Source: Candidatus Thorarchaeota archaeon MP11T_1 (lineage in GTDB: Archaea; Asgardarchaeota; Thorarchaeia; Thorarchaeales; Thorarchaeaceae). From it: a stretch of 26,231 bases of DNA. Under the pieces are notes generated by a model, which saw only the letters and a list, made by a program, of their open reading frames with translations, had not been told where the DNA came from and did not search any database. Numbering within the stretch: position 1 is the first letter of the stretch; each line of letters begins with the position of its first letter. A program made the position numbers and the translations under genes. This document shows positions 7,791 to 15,949 of this stretch, piece by piece. The DNA lies in the NCBI GenBank assembly GCA_002825515.1, contig PJET01000040.1, forward strand, positions 1-26,231. Direction: 5' to 3'.

Positions 7791-9542
7791 TTACTTCTTC
7801 CCACGTTTCTTGAGTTCTTCTTCCAGAAGTACACGCCTTAAGACTTTGCCAATATTGCTCAGAGGCAATGTTTCCACAATATCAACCTCTTTTGGTCGTT
7901 TGTACCCCGCCATCTTATCTCTTGCCCACTCAATGAACTCTTCAGGAGTAGCAGTCTCTCCATCTTTCAGTTGGATGAATGCCTTGACAAACTCATTACT
8001 GGGGTCATCATCCCTTGGGATACCTACAGCAGCTGCCATTTTCACCTTTGGATGAGTGAACAGGATATCCTCAATCTCCCGTGGGTAGGCTTTCATGCCA
8101 CCGACATTAATCATCTGTTTCTTCCTGTCGCTGATGAAAGTATAGCCCATCTCATCCATGTAACCTATATCTCCAGTTAGGAAGAACCGCTTTCCTCCAA
8201 ACTCTCTCATGACATTAGCTGTTTCTTCGGGTTTTCTCCAATAACCTTTGAAAACCTGTGGTCCATGAATAGCAATCTCTCCGATCTCGCCAATGGGCAT
8301 CTCCTTTGTCCCAGTATCGATATCCACTATCCTACAGTCAGTATCAGGGAGTGGAAGTCCAATTGACCCAAATTTCCTATATTGTTTGTTGGTGGGGTTG
8401 ATGTGAGTCACAGGTGAGGTTTCTGTGAGGCCATAACCTTCAAACACTAACGCGCCTGTTACTGCTTCGAATGCTTTAGCCACCTCCGGTGGTAATGGAG
8501 CTGCTCCTGAGCCACAGATGTTTATTTCAGACAAATCATATTTACGGACATCTGGATGATTAGCGATTCCTGCATAGAGTGCAGGCACGCAATTGAACAC
8601 AGTACACTTTGTCATCTCAAGTTCTTTCAACAGGTCTGTCAGTGGTGGTTTTCCCGATCGAGGATCTGGAATTGCGACGAGCTGTCCTGCAAACCAGGTC
8701 GATGAAAGCAAACTGAGTGTCATTCCATAACTGTGGTACCATGGTATAGCTCCGACATACACCTCTTCTCCATACCTGACACGTCCCTCTCTTCCAATAT
8801 CCTCCTCCTTCATATAGACCCATTCAAGTATTTGAAGCACATTTGATGTCAGATTATAATGAGAGAGTTCTGCTCCCTTTGGAGTCCCGGTTGTTCCGCC
8901 TGTATAAATCAGTACTGCAGTCTCTTTTGGGTCGATGTCGACCTTTGGTGGTTTTGGATCGTATTCTGCAAGAATGTCCTCATAGAATAATGTCTTGTCT
9001 TCTTCATAGTATGGACTCTTTGGGACTTTCCCGAGTAGCCCTCCAATGAACGCTTTCGCTTTTGATAAAAAGGGTTTGACACTGCACACAACTACTGTAT
9101 GGACATCCGTTCCCTTGATGGCTTCATATGCAGTAGGTGTGAATGTTGGATGATCAAGGACAAAGACAATCGTTGATTCAGTGTCATTCAACTGAAAGTT
9201 TAGTTCACCTGCTTTGTACATCGGATTGCAGGTCACAACCTTTGCTCCTGTCTTCAGTATACCAAAGAAGATTGCTGGGAAATGAGGTACATTTGGTAGG
9301 AAGATTGCGACTCTATCCCCTCTCTTGATTCCCTTGCTAGCTAAGAAGTTGGCGATTTTGTCTGAATGATCTTTAACCTCTTTGTATGTCTGTGTCTTTC
9401 CCATGAACACAGTATATGGTAGGTCTCCACTCCTCTCTGCTGACCTATCTAGCATCTCAAACAATGGCTCCTCTGGATAATCTATTGCTGGAGATGCGGT
9501 TTCAGGCCATGCTTCTTTCTTCTGCCAATATAGCTCATCCAT
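7791..9542 (-). CDS. Acyl-CoA synthetase (long/medium-chain fatty-acid type, AMP-forming), copy 1
   Basis: This adenylate-forming enzyme converts an organic or fatty acid, ATP and CoA to acyl-CoA, AMP and PPi in the cytosol. The 583-residue product has the P-loop-like YTGGTTGTPKG (213-223), GAIPWYHSYG (264-273), GYGLTETSP (369-377), TGDIGYMDE (456-464), SDRKKQMINVGG (471-482) and the catalytic Lys566 in PLSNIGKVLRR. All core motifs are intact, so it should be active. The ATG at 9542 is preceded by GGAG at 7 bases and aligns with the start of the neighbouring paralogue; an upstream in-frame ATG at 9566 has no such support. The substrate cannot be read from sequence. It is probably the first gene of a transcript that continues into the radical SAM gene. 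Confidence 0.93.
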   Translation of the reverse strand: MDELYWQKKEAWPETASPAIDYPEEPLFEMLDRSAERSGDLPYTVFMGKTQTYKEVKDHSDKIANFLASKGIKRGDRVAIFLPNVPHFPAIFFGILKTGAKVVTCNPMYKAGELNFQLNDTESTIVFVLDHPTFTPTAYEAIKGTDVHTVVVCSVKPFLSKAKAFIGGLLGKVPKSPYYEEDKTLFYEDILAEYDPKPPKVDIDPKETAVLIYTGGTTGTPKGAELSHYNLTSNVLQILEWVYMKEEDIGREGRVRYGEEVYVGAIPWYHSYGMTLSLLSSTWFAGQLVAIPDPRSGKPPLTDLLKELEMTKCTVFNCVPALYAGIANHPDVRKYDLSEINICGSGAAPLPPEVAKAFEAVTGALVFEGYGLTETSPVTHINPTNKQYRKFGSIGLPLPDTDCRIVDIDTGTKEMPIGEIGEIAIHGPQVFKGYWRKPEETANVMREFGGKRFFLTGDIGYMDEMGYTFISDRKKQMINVGGMKAYPREIEDILFTHPKVKMAAAVGIPRDDDPSNEFVKAFIQLKDGETATPEEFIEWARDKMAGYKRPKEVDIVETLPLSNIGKVLRRVLLEEELKKRGKK

Positions 9543-9640
9543 CTCTCTCGACTCCAAACTTATCATATCATAGTTTGATTTCTTAGCTGTTTTGTATGCC
9601 TTAGCCTACTGATATTTGTTGAGTATTGTTTTGAGAATGG

Positions 9641-9676
9641 AAAAAAGGTAAAAAAGGGGTGGGTATTCCCATCCCC
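9641..9676 (-). terminator. Hairpin and T-run terminator after acyl-CoA synthetase copy 2
   Basis: Read on the minus strand, GGGGATGGG and CCCACCCC form a GC-rich stem around a 4-base loop, followed directly by TTTTTTACCTTTTTT. It begins about 14 bases after the stop of the upstream synthetase gene. This is a strong intrinsic-type terminator and separates the two synthetase genes into different transcripts, or reduces read-through. Confidence 0.75.
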
Positions 9677-9690
9677 TATTTACATTCGTT

Positions 9691-11430
9691 TTACTTCTTG
9701 GCTAGCTCTGCTTCGCGAAGCTCTCGTCTGAGAACTTTCCCGACAGCAGTCATGGGTAACGAATCGACAAACACAACCTCTCTTGGTCGCTTATACCCAG
9801 CCATTTTCTCTTTGGCCCAAGCTATGAATTCGTCTTCAGTTGCTGTTTCTCCTTCCTTAAGAACAATGTAAGCTTTGACATACTCGTTTGTAGGGTCATC
9901 CTCTCTTGGTAGACCAATGACTGCAGCCATTGCTACCTTGGGATGTTCAAAGAAGGTGTCTTCAATCTCTCTTGGATATGCCTTTAGACCACCGATATTA
10001 ATCATATCCTTCTTACGATCTGAAATTACGAAGAAACCATCATCATCGATATGTCCTATATCGCCAGTAAGGAAGTACCGCTTGCCGTCTATGGACCTCA
10101 TCACTTCTGCTGTTTCATCAGGCTGGTTCCAATATCCAGACATGACCTGAGGTCCACTAATCGCAATCTCACCAGTTTCTCCTACCTGCAGCTCCTTGTT
10201 ACCAGTTTCAATGTCCACGATAGTGGCATAGGTGTCTGGGAGAGGAACTCCTATTGAACCAAACTTCCGCAAAGACTTGAGTGCAGGATTAGCATGGGTC
10301 ATTGGGGATGTTTCAGTCAGACCATATCCCTCAAAGAGCGTAGCTCCACTTACATCCTCGAATCGCTTGCAAAGCTCAGGAGGTAATGGTGCAGCTCCAG
10401 AACCACAGGCTTTGAGGCTGGAGAGATCATACTTTCCTACGTTTGGATTGTTTACCATCCCTGCATATAGCGCAGGGACACAGTGCATAATTGTGCCTTT
10501 GTATTTCTGTATATCCGCCAGTAGTTCACTCAATGGAGGTTTACCAGCTCTTGGGTCAGGTATACATATCAATGAGCTTCCCATGACATAGGAGGCAACC
10601 ATTGTAAGTGTCAATCCATAGCTGTGGTACCAAGGCAAGGCTCCAACAAATACTTCTTTTCCTGGCTTCAGTTTTTCAGGTGGCCCTCCTTCTTTGGGCT
10701 CAAGCTGTACCCACTCATCAAACTGCATGACATTACTGTAGAGGTTGTAATGAGTCAACATCGCACCTTTCGGTGTCCCGGTCGTACCTCCCGTATAGAG
10801 GATAAGTGCAAGATCCTCTTTTGGTTTGATTGACACATCAGGAGCTTTGGGTTCATATTGCTCAACGATTTCGTCATAGAATTCTGTAAATTCCTCGTAA
10901 TAGTCACCCTTTGGAATTTTCCCTCGGAGACCACCGAGAACTGCTTTCACCTTTGGCAAATACCTCTTGATACTACAAATCACATGGACTTTTACATCAG
11001 TACCTTTCATCGCCTCATATGATGTTGGTGTGAATGATGGATGATCAAAAACGAACACTCCTTTTGCACCGGAGTCCTTCAGTTGGAAATTCAGCTCATT
11101 TGCCTTATACGAAGGATTGCATGTGACTGCGGTTGCTCCAGTCTTCAAAATCCCAAAGAAAATAGGTGGGTAGTGTGGGGTGTTAGGCAAAAAGATAGCA
11201 ACCTTATCCCCTTTTCCAATACCTTTACTCGCAAGAAAATTAGCTATGCGATCTGCATGATCCTTTACCTCAGCAAAAGAATGCGATAATCCCGAATATA
11301 TGGTTGAAGGGGAATCTGGATGTTCAGCAGCAATCTTATCTAAAATCGCAAAAAGTGGCTCTTCAGGATATTCCAGTGACTTCCTTACAGTCTGTGGCCA
11401 TCTTGATTTATGCCACGGCATTTCTTTCAT
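9691..11430 (-). CDS. Acyl-CoA synthetase (AMP-forming), copy 2
   Basis: A tandem paralogue of the downstream synthetase. By eye well over half of the positions agree, with long shared blocks such as RIANFLASKGI, IFFGILKTGA and ELNFQL. The 579-residue product keeps YTGGTTGTPKGAML, GYGLTETSPMTHANP, LTGDIGHIDDDG, SDRKKDMINIGGLKAYPREI and the catalytic Lys in PMTAVGKVLRRELRE. The reaction is ATP-dependent CoA-thioester formation; the acid is unknown. The two copies differ mainly in the first 60 residues and around 155-205 and 235-260, so they may prefer different acids. The ATG at 11430 is used; a GGAG lies 11 bases upstream. It is transcribed divergently from the 2-hydroxyacyl-CoA dehydratase operon, which suggests it may supply that pathway with a CoA thioester, and it ends in a strong terminator. 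Confidence 0.93.
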   Translation of the reverse strand: MKEMPWHKSRWPQTVRKSLEYPEEPLFAILDKIAAEHPDSPSTIYSGLSHSFAEVKDHADRIANFLASKGIGKGDKVAIFLPNTPHYPPIFFGILKTGATAVTCNPSYKANELNFQLKDSGAKGVFVFDHPSFTPTSYEAMKGTDVKVHVICSIKRYLPKVKAVLGGLRGKIPKGDYYEEFTEFYDEIVEQYEPKAPDVSIKPKEDLALILYTGGTTGTPKGAMLTHYNLYSNVMQFDEWVQLEPKEGGPPEKLKPGKEVFVGALPWYHSYGLTLTMVASYVMGSSLICIPDPRAGKPPLSELLADIQKYKGTIMHCVPALYAGMVNNPNVGKYDLSSLKACGSGAAPLPPELCKRFEDVSGATLFEGYGLTETSPMTHANPALKSLRKFGSIGVPLPDTYATIVDIETGNKELQVGETGEIAISGPQVMSGYWNQPDETAEVMRSIDGKRYFLTGDIGHIDDDGFFVISDRKKDMINIGGLKAYPREIEDTFFEHPKVAMAAVIGLPREDDPTNEYVKAYIVLKEGETATEDEFIAWAKEKMAGYKRPREVVFVDSLPMTAVGKVLRRELREAELAKK

Positions 11431-11468
11431 ATTCTCACTTTCTCCATTTCTCTCGTATGTAAACTTCA

Positions 11469-11481
11469 GTCAATTATTGAC
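11469..11481. promoter_or_regulatory. Short palindrome in the divergent promoter region
   Basis: GTCAATTATTGAC is a perfect 6-1-6 dyad in the 228-base gap between acyl-CoA synthetase copy 2 and the dehydratase operon, 39 bases upstream of the synthetase ATG. Its size and position suit an operator for a homodimeric repressor. A second copy was not found in this gap, and a 13-base dyad can occur by chance in AT-rich DNA. Confidence 0.3.
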
Positions 11482-11658
11482 CAAAGGACAATACTCCTTT
11501 ACTACATTGGTTGCTCATATTTCCTTCTAAAGATAGTTACTGTTCCTAAAAAGCCATAACTGACAGTTTCGAGAACTCTAACGGAACAATTAAGATACTG
11601 AGTGTTGAAAGGTTTGCATTACTAATCAATTTGCAACTTCTAGAGAGAGGAATCCAAC

Positions 11659-12861
11659 TTGAGTTATGAAGGAGTGATTGAGCAATCAGCAGCTGGATTG
11701 AAAGAGCTGATGGAATCAGGAGAGGAAATAATTGGCTACATCTATCCTCATGTACCACTGGAGCTGTTTATGGCACATGGGTTTACTCCATCACTTATCC
11801 GTGCACTACCTGGAGTTTCAAGTGGATTTGAAGAGAGTCTCCAGACCTTTGCATGCTCATACATAAGAAATCTTTACAGTCAGCGTGCAAATGGTCAGTT
11901 CCTAACTTTAGCTGGATTATTATTCCCTGGAAATACATGTGATGCTCTCCAGAACCTCGGTGATGTTTGGCGGGTCCGATTTCATGATGATAGAGTTTTC
12001 CGACTAACATATCCAGTAACAAGATACAGCCAAGATGAATCCACAACTGAGTTTTTAGCTGAAGAGTTACGACTTCTGAGTGAAACACTCTCTAATACAT
12101 ATAATCGCCCATTTCTAACTGAAAGCTATGATGGCGCAATCGAATTGGTTCAAGACTTCCGTAATGGAACCCAGTTCCTCTATTCAGCAAGAGTTGTCAA
12201 TCCAAACATTGTATCCTACTCTGAGGTTGTTCGTCTTGTCCGGACCTTTTTGACAGTCCCAACAGTCACTTCAGTATCGGAGATCAAAGAAACTGCAAAA
12301 ATAGTCCATACCAATGCTGACGGGTTGGATCTTTTAGACAACATTGAATCTGTGAGAGATGCAATCTTAACTGGTGATTATTCAAGAGTAAAACTTCCGG
12401 AAGATATCAAAACTCCTCGTATTGCCATTGCAGGTGGGATGGTAGAGCCTCAAGCAATTGCTTCTCTCATAAATGAGGTTCCTAATCTCTCAGAGTCTGC
12501 CATTGTTCTAGACCTTCTTTCATTTGGATTCAAAACAGTGTTTACTAAGTCTCCTTCAAAATCTAATGACCCCTTTCTAGAAATGGCAAAATCAGTCTTG
12601 ACTGCGCCTGGTGAACCAACTCATGAAGGTCTCTCATATCGGATGGAAGCGATGAAAGGACTTCTCAAAAACCTCTCAATTCAAGGTCTTATTGTATGCG
12701 AACAGTCTTTCTGTGACCCTGATCAGTTTGAAGCGCCTTCTATTGAGAAGGCTGCATACGAACTAGATGTGAAGACTATCCGAGTACCACTAGACCCTGA
12801 ACTCAGTGACCGTGGTCGGATTGAAACACGCATACAAAGCTTCCTAGAAACTCTGGAGTGA
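11659..12861 (+). CDS. 2-hydroxyacyl-CoA dehydratase / benzoyl-CoA reductase-type subunit (HgdB/BcrC-like)
   Basis: One of two Fe-S subunits of an enzyme that removes water from (R)-2-hydroxyacyl-CoA, or reduces an aromatic acyl-CoA, through ketyl radical chemistry after ATP-driven electron transfer from the activator. The 400-residue protein has three family-position cysteines: Cys66 (FACSYIRN), Cys94 (PGNTCDALQN) and Cys352 (QSFCDPDQFE). It ends in the typical RIETRIQSFLE. The FCDP motif places it on the HgdB/BcrC side of the family. The TTG start is supported by GAGAGAGG 8 bases upstream, and no better start is near. It is first in a tight operon: its TGA lies between the next gene's GGAG and its ATG. 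The substrate could be 2-hydroxyglutaryl-CoA, an aromatic 2-hydroxyacyl-CoA or benzoyl-CoA; sequence alone does not decide. Confidence 0.88.
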   Translation: MSYEGVIEQSAAGLKELMESGEEIIGYIYPHVPLELFMAHGFTPSLIRALPGVSSGFEESLQTFACSYIRNLYSQRANGQFLTLAGLLFPGNTCDALQNLGDVWRVRFHDDRVFRLTYPVTRYSQDESTTEFLAEELRLLSETLSNTYNRPFLTESYDGAIELVQDFRNGTQFLYSARVVNPNIVSYSEVVRLVRTFLTVPTVTSVSEIKETAKIVHTNADGLDLLDNIESVRDAILTGDYSRVKLPEDIKTPRIAIAGGMVEPQAIASLINEVPNLSESAIVLDLLSFGFKTVFTKSPSKSNDPFLEMAKSVLTAPGEPTHEGLSYRMEAMKGLLKNLSIQGLIVCEQSFCDPDQFEAPSIEKAAYELDVKTIRVPLDPELSDRGRIETRIQSFLETLE

Positions 12862-12869
12862 GCTACAAA

Positions 12870-14096
12870 ATGACTCAGGAACGAGCAAATGAAGAAAAAC
12901 CCTACAGACGTCTTGAAACGCAAAGCCTTCTGCAACAAATTGCATTCCGTCATGGACTGGAGGCATTGGAAGCAAGTGAGAATGGAAATCTTGCATGGGT
13001 GACCTCTGGGTTTCCCGTAGAGATTCCTATAGCATTGAACATGGGTGTAGTCTATCCAGAACAAGCCGGGGCTATCATTGGTGCTCAAAAAATTGGACCA
13101 GAAGTATGTGGATACGCGGAAGACCTAGGATATTCACAGGATCTCTGTTCGTATGCACGTGCAAGCATAGGATCAACAGAAAAACCCGATGAAGTTCCAG
13201 TGGGATCGCTTCCAACACCCCAGATTCTCCTCGCATGTAACAATATCTGTGGTACTGTTTTACGGTGGTATGATGCTATTTCTGAGATGACTGGAGCTCC
13301 AGTCTTTCTCTTAGATACACCACCTATCGATAAACAACAGCTCCCTCATAATCAAGCGTATGTACGTCGTGGTGTTGAACGTTTGATTGAGTTTATTAGC
13401 TCTCACTTTAATCGAACCCTAGAGGATGACCGAATTCGCGAAGTTGCAGAGCTCTCGAGTAAAGCGACAAGACTCTGGATCCGTGCCCTTGAGGCTTGCA
13501 AGAATAAGCCGAGTCCGTTGAATTGTGCTGATAGATTCCTGACGATGGCTCCTGTAGTTTCAAGTCGGGGGACTGAACATTGTGTTGAGTTTTACGAATC
13601 ATTTGTTGCGGAGGTAGAGGAACGTGTCAAGAATGGAATCGGTGCAATTCGAGATGAAAAGGTTCGATTACTTTGGGATAATATTCCACCATGGCATACT
13701 CTAAGATTTTTCAACATACTTGCAAGCAGAGGAGTTGTTTTTCCTGCTGATACATATACCCATGCATGGACAGGTAATATGGTGGGCACTAATAGACTTT
13801 CAATCATCGATGAAGTTGTTGAAACTTATTCAAAGGTGTATCTGAATATGGGACTTGATGCTAAGGTCGGTAAAATGTGTCAACTGATTACGGATTATGA
13901 TCTTGATGGGTTTGTGATGTTTTCAGTACGTTCATGCAAGCGCTATTCTCTTGGTCAACTTGTATCAAAAGAGCTTGTCACTGAAAGGACTGGTGTACCA
14001 GGAGTCATAATTGAGGGTGATATGGTAGACTCTAGAGTATATAATGAGGCTCAAATTGAAACTCGAGTAGACGCACTTCTTGAGATGCTTATGTAA
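12870..14096 (+). CDS. 2-hydroxyacyl-CoA dehydratase / benzoyl-CoA reductase-type subunit (HgdA/BcrB-like)
   Basis: The partner subunit of the preceding gene, 408 residues from the ATG. Cluster-ligand candidates are Cys93 (DLCSYARAS), Cys123 and Cys127 (LACNNICGTV) and Cys356 (SVRSCKRYS). The C-terminus GVPGVIIEGDMVDSRVYNEA (376-395) followed by QIETRVDALLE is the classic family ending. The ATG at 12870 is favoured because GGAGTGA (12855-12861) lies 8 bases upstream; an in-frame GTG at 12858 overlaps the preceding stop and lacks such a site. The two subunits are distant homologues of each other and should form a heterodimer with one [4Fe-4S] cluster per subunit. One ATPase gene follows, as in dehydratases, whereas classic benzoyl-CoA reductases carry two different ATPase subunits; this favours a dehydratase. 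Confidence 0.88.
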   Translation: MTQERANEEKPYRRLETQSLLQQIAFRHGLEALEASENGNLAWVTSGFPVEIPIALNMGVVYPEQAGAIIGAQKIGPEVCGYAEDLGYSQDLCSYARASIGSTEKPDEVPVGSLPTPQILLACNNICGTVLRWYDAISEMTGAPVFLLDTPPIDKQQLPHNQAYVRRGVERLIEFISSHFNRTLEDDRIREVAELSSKATRLWIRALEACKNKPSPLNCADRFLTMAPVVSSRGTEHCVEFYESFVAEVEERVKNGIGAIRDEKVRLLWDNIPPWHTLRFFNILASRGVVFPADTYTHAWTGNMVGTNRLSIIDEVVETYSKVYLNMGLDAKVGKMCQLITDYDLDGFVMFSVRSCKRYSLGQLVSKELVTERTGVPGVIIEGDMVDSRVYNEAQIETRVDALLEMLM

Positions 14097-14109
14097 GGAG
14101 AGAGAATCA

Positions 14110-14892
14110 GTGGACATGGGTGTTGGAATTGACGTAGGATCAACCACGACCAAGGGAGTCTTGCTCGACAGTTCGGGAAATATCATAGCAAAGTCACTAA
14201 TGTTGACTGGCGCATCAGCCAAACAAGCTGTAGAAACGACTCTACAAAACATCTCATCATCATCGAATATTGATCTTAATGGGGTCCCTGTGATTAGTAC
14301 CGGCTATGGTCGTGCACGAGTTGAGCTGGCAGAAAAGTCTGTAACCGAAATCACCTGTCACAGTGTCGGTGTGCATTACATAAATCCGAATATCCGCTTG
14401 CTCATTGATGTAGGGGGCCAAGACTCTAAGGTCATTCGTATTGGGCCTTCTGGAAGACCTGAGGACTTTGAACTAAATGACAAGTGTTCTGCTGGAACCG
14501 GACGCTTTCTTGAGGTCATGGCGCGCGTACTTGAGGTTTCCATCGATGAGCTAGGCCCACTCGCACTCCAATCAAAAACTCCTTGTTCGATAAGTAGCAC
14601 TTGCACGGTCTTTGCAGAAAGCGAGGTCATTGGGCATATTGGTGCTGGGAAATCTGCTGCCGATATCGCAGCAGGGGTTCATATATCCATGGTTTCCAAG
14701 ATTAGCGCACTTTCAAAGCGCGTTGGAGTCAAAGAGCCAGTGTGTGTAACTGGAGGGGTTGCGTTGAATCCTGCCTTCAAACATCACCTTTCAAATCAAC
14801 TAGGTGTAGAACTATGGGTCCCAGATGAACCACAACTCACTGGTGCATTAGGAGCGGCTGTCATCGCTTTAGAGAAGAAAGGCGAGATGTAA
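14110..14892 (+). CDS. ATP-dependent activator of 2-hydroxyacyl-CoA dehydratase (HgdC-like, BadF/BadG/BcrA/BcrD ATPase)
   Basis: A homodimeric ASKHA-fold ATPase with one [4Fe-4S] cluster at the dimer interface, which injects a low-potential electron from ferredoxin or flavodoxin into the dehydratase. The 260-residue length equals that of known HgdC. GIDVGSTTTKGVLLD (6-20) and LLIDVGGQDSK (97-107) bind phosphate. Cys126 (NDKCSAGTGRFLE) and Cys165 (STCTVFAESEV) are the cluster ligands in the expected spacing. VTGGVALN (213-220) closes the nucleotide site. The GTG at 14110 is chosen for GGAGAG 7 bases upstream (14097-14102); an ATG at 14116 is the alternative. The gene starts 14 bases after the second subunit and its TAA overlaps the ATG of the TfoX-like gene by one base (TAATG), showing translational coupling. 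Confidence 0.94.
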   Translation: MDMGVGIDVGSTTTKGVLLDSSGNIIAKSLMLTGASAKQAVETTLQNISSSSNIDLNGVPVISTGYGRARVELAEKSVTEITCHSVGVHYINPNIRLLIDVGGQDSKVIRIGPSGRPEDFELNDKCSAGTGRFLEVMARVLEVSIDELGPLALQSKTPCSISSTCTVFAESEVIGHIGAGKSAADIAAGVHISMVSKISALSKRVGVKEPVCVTGGVALNPAFKHHLSNQLGVELWVPDEPQLTGALGAAVIALEKKGEM

Positions 14893-15254
14893 TGACGAAT
14901 AAGAAAGAGAGGTCAGAGTCGGAGCTTGTTCAGCTCCTTAAGAAGAATCTAACTGGCGTTGAATATGTAGAAAAGAAGATGTTTGGCAAGTTTGCATACT
15001 TCATCAACAATAATATGTTTACAGGGACTCATCTCTCATACCTCTTCCTGAAACTCTCCCCTAAGGACCGTGAAGAGGCTTTGTCCCGAGAAGGGATTAT
15101 GGTCTTTGAACCACGTGCCGGTACAGTGATGAAAGACTATGTCGTACTATCCGATCAAGTTCTAGATGACACACCACTTCTGGCAAAGCTATTTCAGAAA
15201 TCTGTTAGCTATGTATCACGTCTTCCTCCAAAGGAACCAAAGAACAGGAAATGA
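14892..15254 (+). CDS. TfoX N-terminal domain protein
   Basis: A 120-residue, single-domain protein of the TfoX-N family. Diagnostic parts are VEKKMFGKFAYFINNNMFTG (26-45), LFLKLSPKDREEAL (51-64) and VMKDYVVLSDQVLDD (79-93). Bacterial TfoX proteins take part in competence regulation and carry an additional C-terminal domain that is missing here. Stand-alone TfoX-N proteins are widespread and uncharacterised. The ATG overlaps the activator's stop (TAATG), so it is the last gene of the dehydratase operon and translated together with it. That suggests a helper role for the enzyme or the cluster, but the function is not known. It is convergent with the 2-oxoacid oxidoreductase operon. Confidence 0.85.
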   Translation: MTNKKERSESELVQLLKKNLTGVEYVEKKMFGKFAYFINNNMFTGTHLSYLFLKLSPKDREEALSREGIMVFEPRAGTVMKDYVVLSDQVLDDTPLLAKLFQKSVSYVSRLPPKEPKNRK

Positions 15255-15386
15255 TTCGAAATCATGTTATGACACCTTCTTCAAAACAGAAGTTACATAG
15301 TCTATGAGAAATAACCAATTATCAAGCGGCGTTCCTGAGCTCAAATTTCAGTTTGATTGCCTGTATTTGATAAGATTATTGTAAGG

Positions 15387-15944
15387 TTAAGCACTAAATG
15401 GAATAGCTTCTCTCCCCGCTTTCATACCAAGTTCCAAAGCTTTTAGGTTAGTTTCCTTAAATCTTGGCCACCGGTCAACGATCTGTTGCTTAAGTCCTTC
15501 AGGTGTTACAATTCCAGTAATGGCAGTTAATGCTCCCAACATAACGACATTCGTTGCTTGCTTTACTCCAACATCCACATCAGCAATTCTTGTGGCAGGA
15601 ATCTTGTAGATTTTTACTTCATCCGGCAGGTCACCCTCAACTTCCACCAAGTCCTCGTCAATAATGAGAATCCCATCATCCTTCAGCCCATCAATATACT
15701 CCAGATATGCCGCCCGACTCATAGCTACAAAAACATCTGGTTCCTGAACTTTGGGATAGTCAACTTCTACATCATCAATCACAAGTTCACTCTTTGTAGC
15801 CCCACCCCTTGCTTCAGGACCATAACTCTGTGTCTGAACACACTGCTTCTTCTCAATGAGAGAAATTGTTTCTCCCAAGACAACTGCCATAGTGACTATA
15901 CCCTGCCCTCCAAAACCACCAAATCTAATTTCATAGCGTGACAT
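15387..15944 (-). CDS. korC: 2-oxoacid:ferredoxin oxidoreductase, gamma subunit
   Basis: The 185-residue gamma subunit of a four-subunit CoA-acylating 2-oxoacid:ferredoxin oxidoreductase. The N-terminus MSRYEIRFGGFGGQGIVTMA carries the conserved GxGGQG, followed by SYGPEARGGATKSELVI and VKQATNVVMLGAL, all typical of this subunit. The ATG at 15944 is chosen because GGGGTGATT (with the beta-subunit TGA inside it) lies 5-6 bases upstream; the in-frame extension to 16028 has no family similarity. It is the last gene of the operon, 5 bases after the beta subunit. The holoenzyme oxidises a 2-oxoacid, probably 2-oxoglutarate, to acyl-CoA and CO2 and reduces ferredoxin, in the cytosol. Confidence 0.92.
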   Translation of the reverse strand: MSRYEIRFGGFGGQGIVTMAVVLGETISLIEKKQCVQTQSYGPEARGGATKSELVIDDVEVDYPKVQEPDVFVAMSRAAYLEYIDGLKDDGILIIDEDLVEVEGDLPDEVKIYKIPATRIADVDVGVKQATNVVMLGALTAITGIVTPEGLKQQIVDRWPRFKETNLKALELGMKAGREAIPFSA

Positions 15945-15949
15945 CAGAA

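Noticed and set aside
11659..14892. Classic four-subunit benzoyl-CoA reductase
   Set aside because: Only one ATPase gene is present and it has the 260-residue size and Cys126/Cys165 spacing of HgdC; two different ATPase subunits would be expected.
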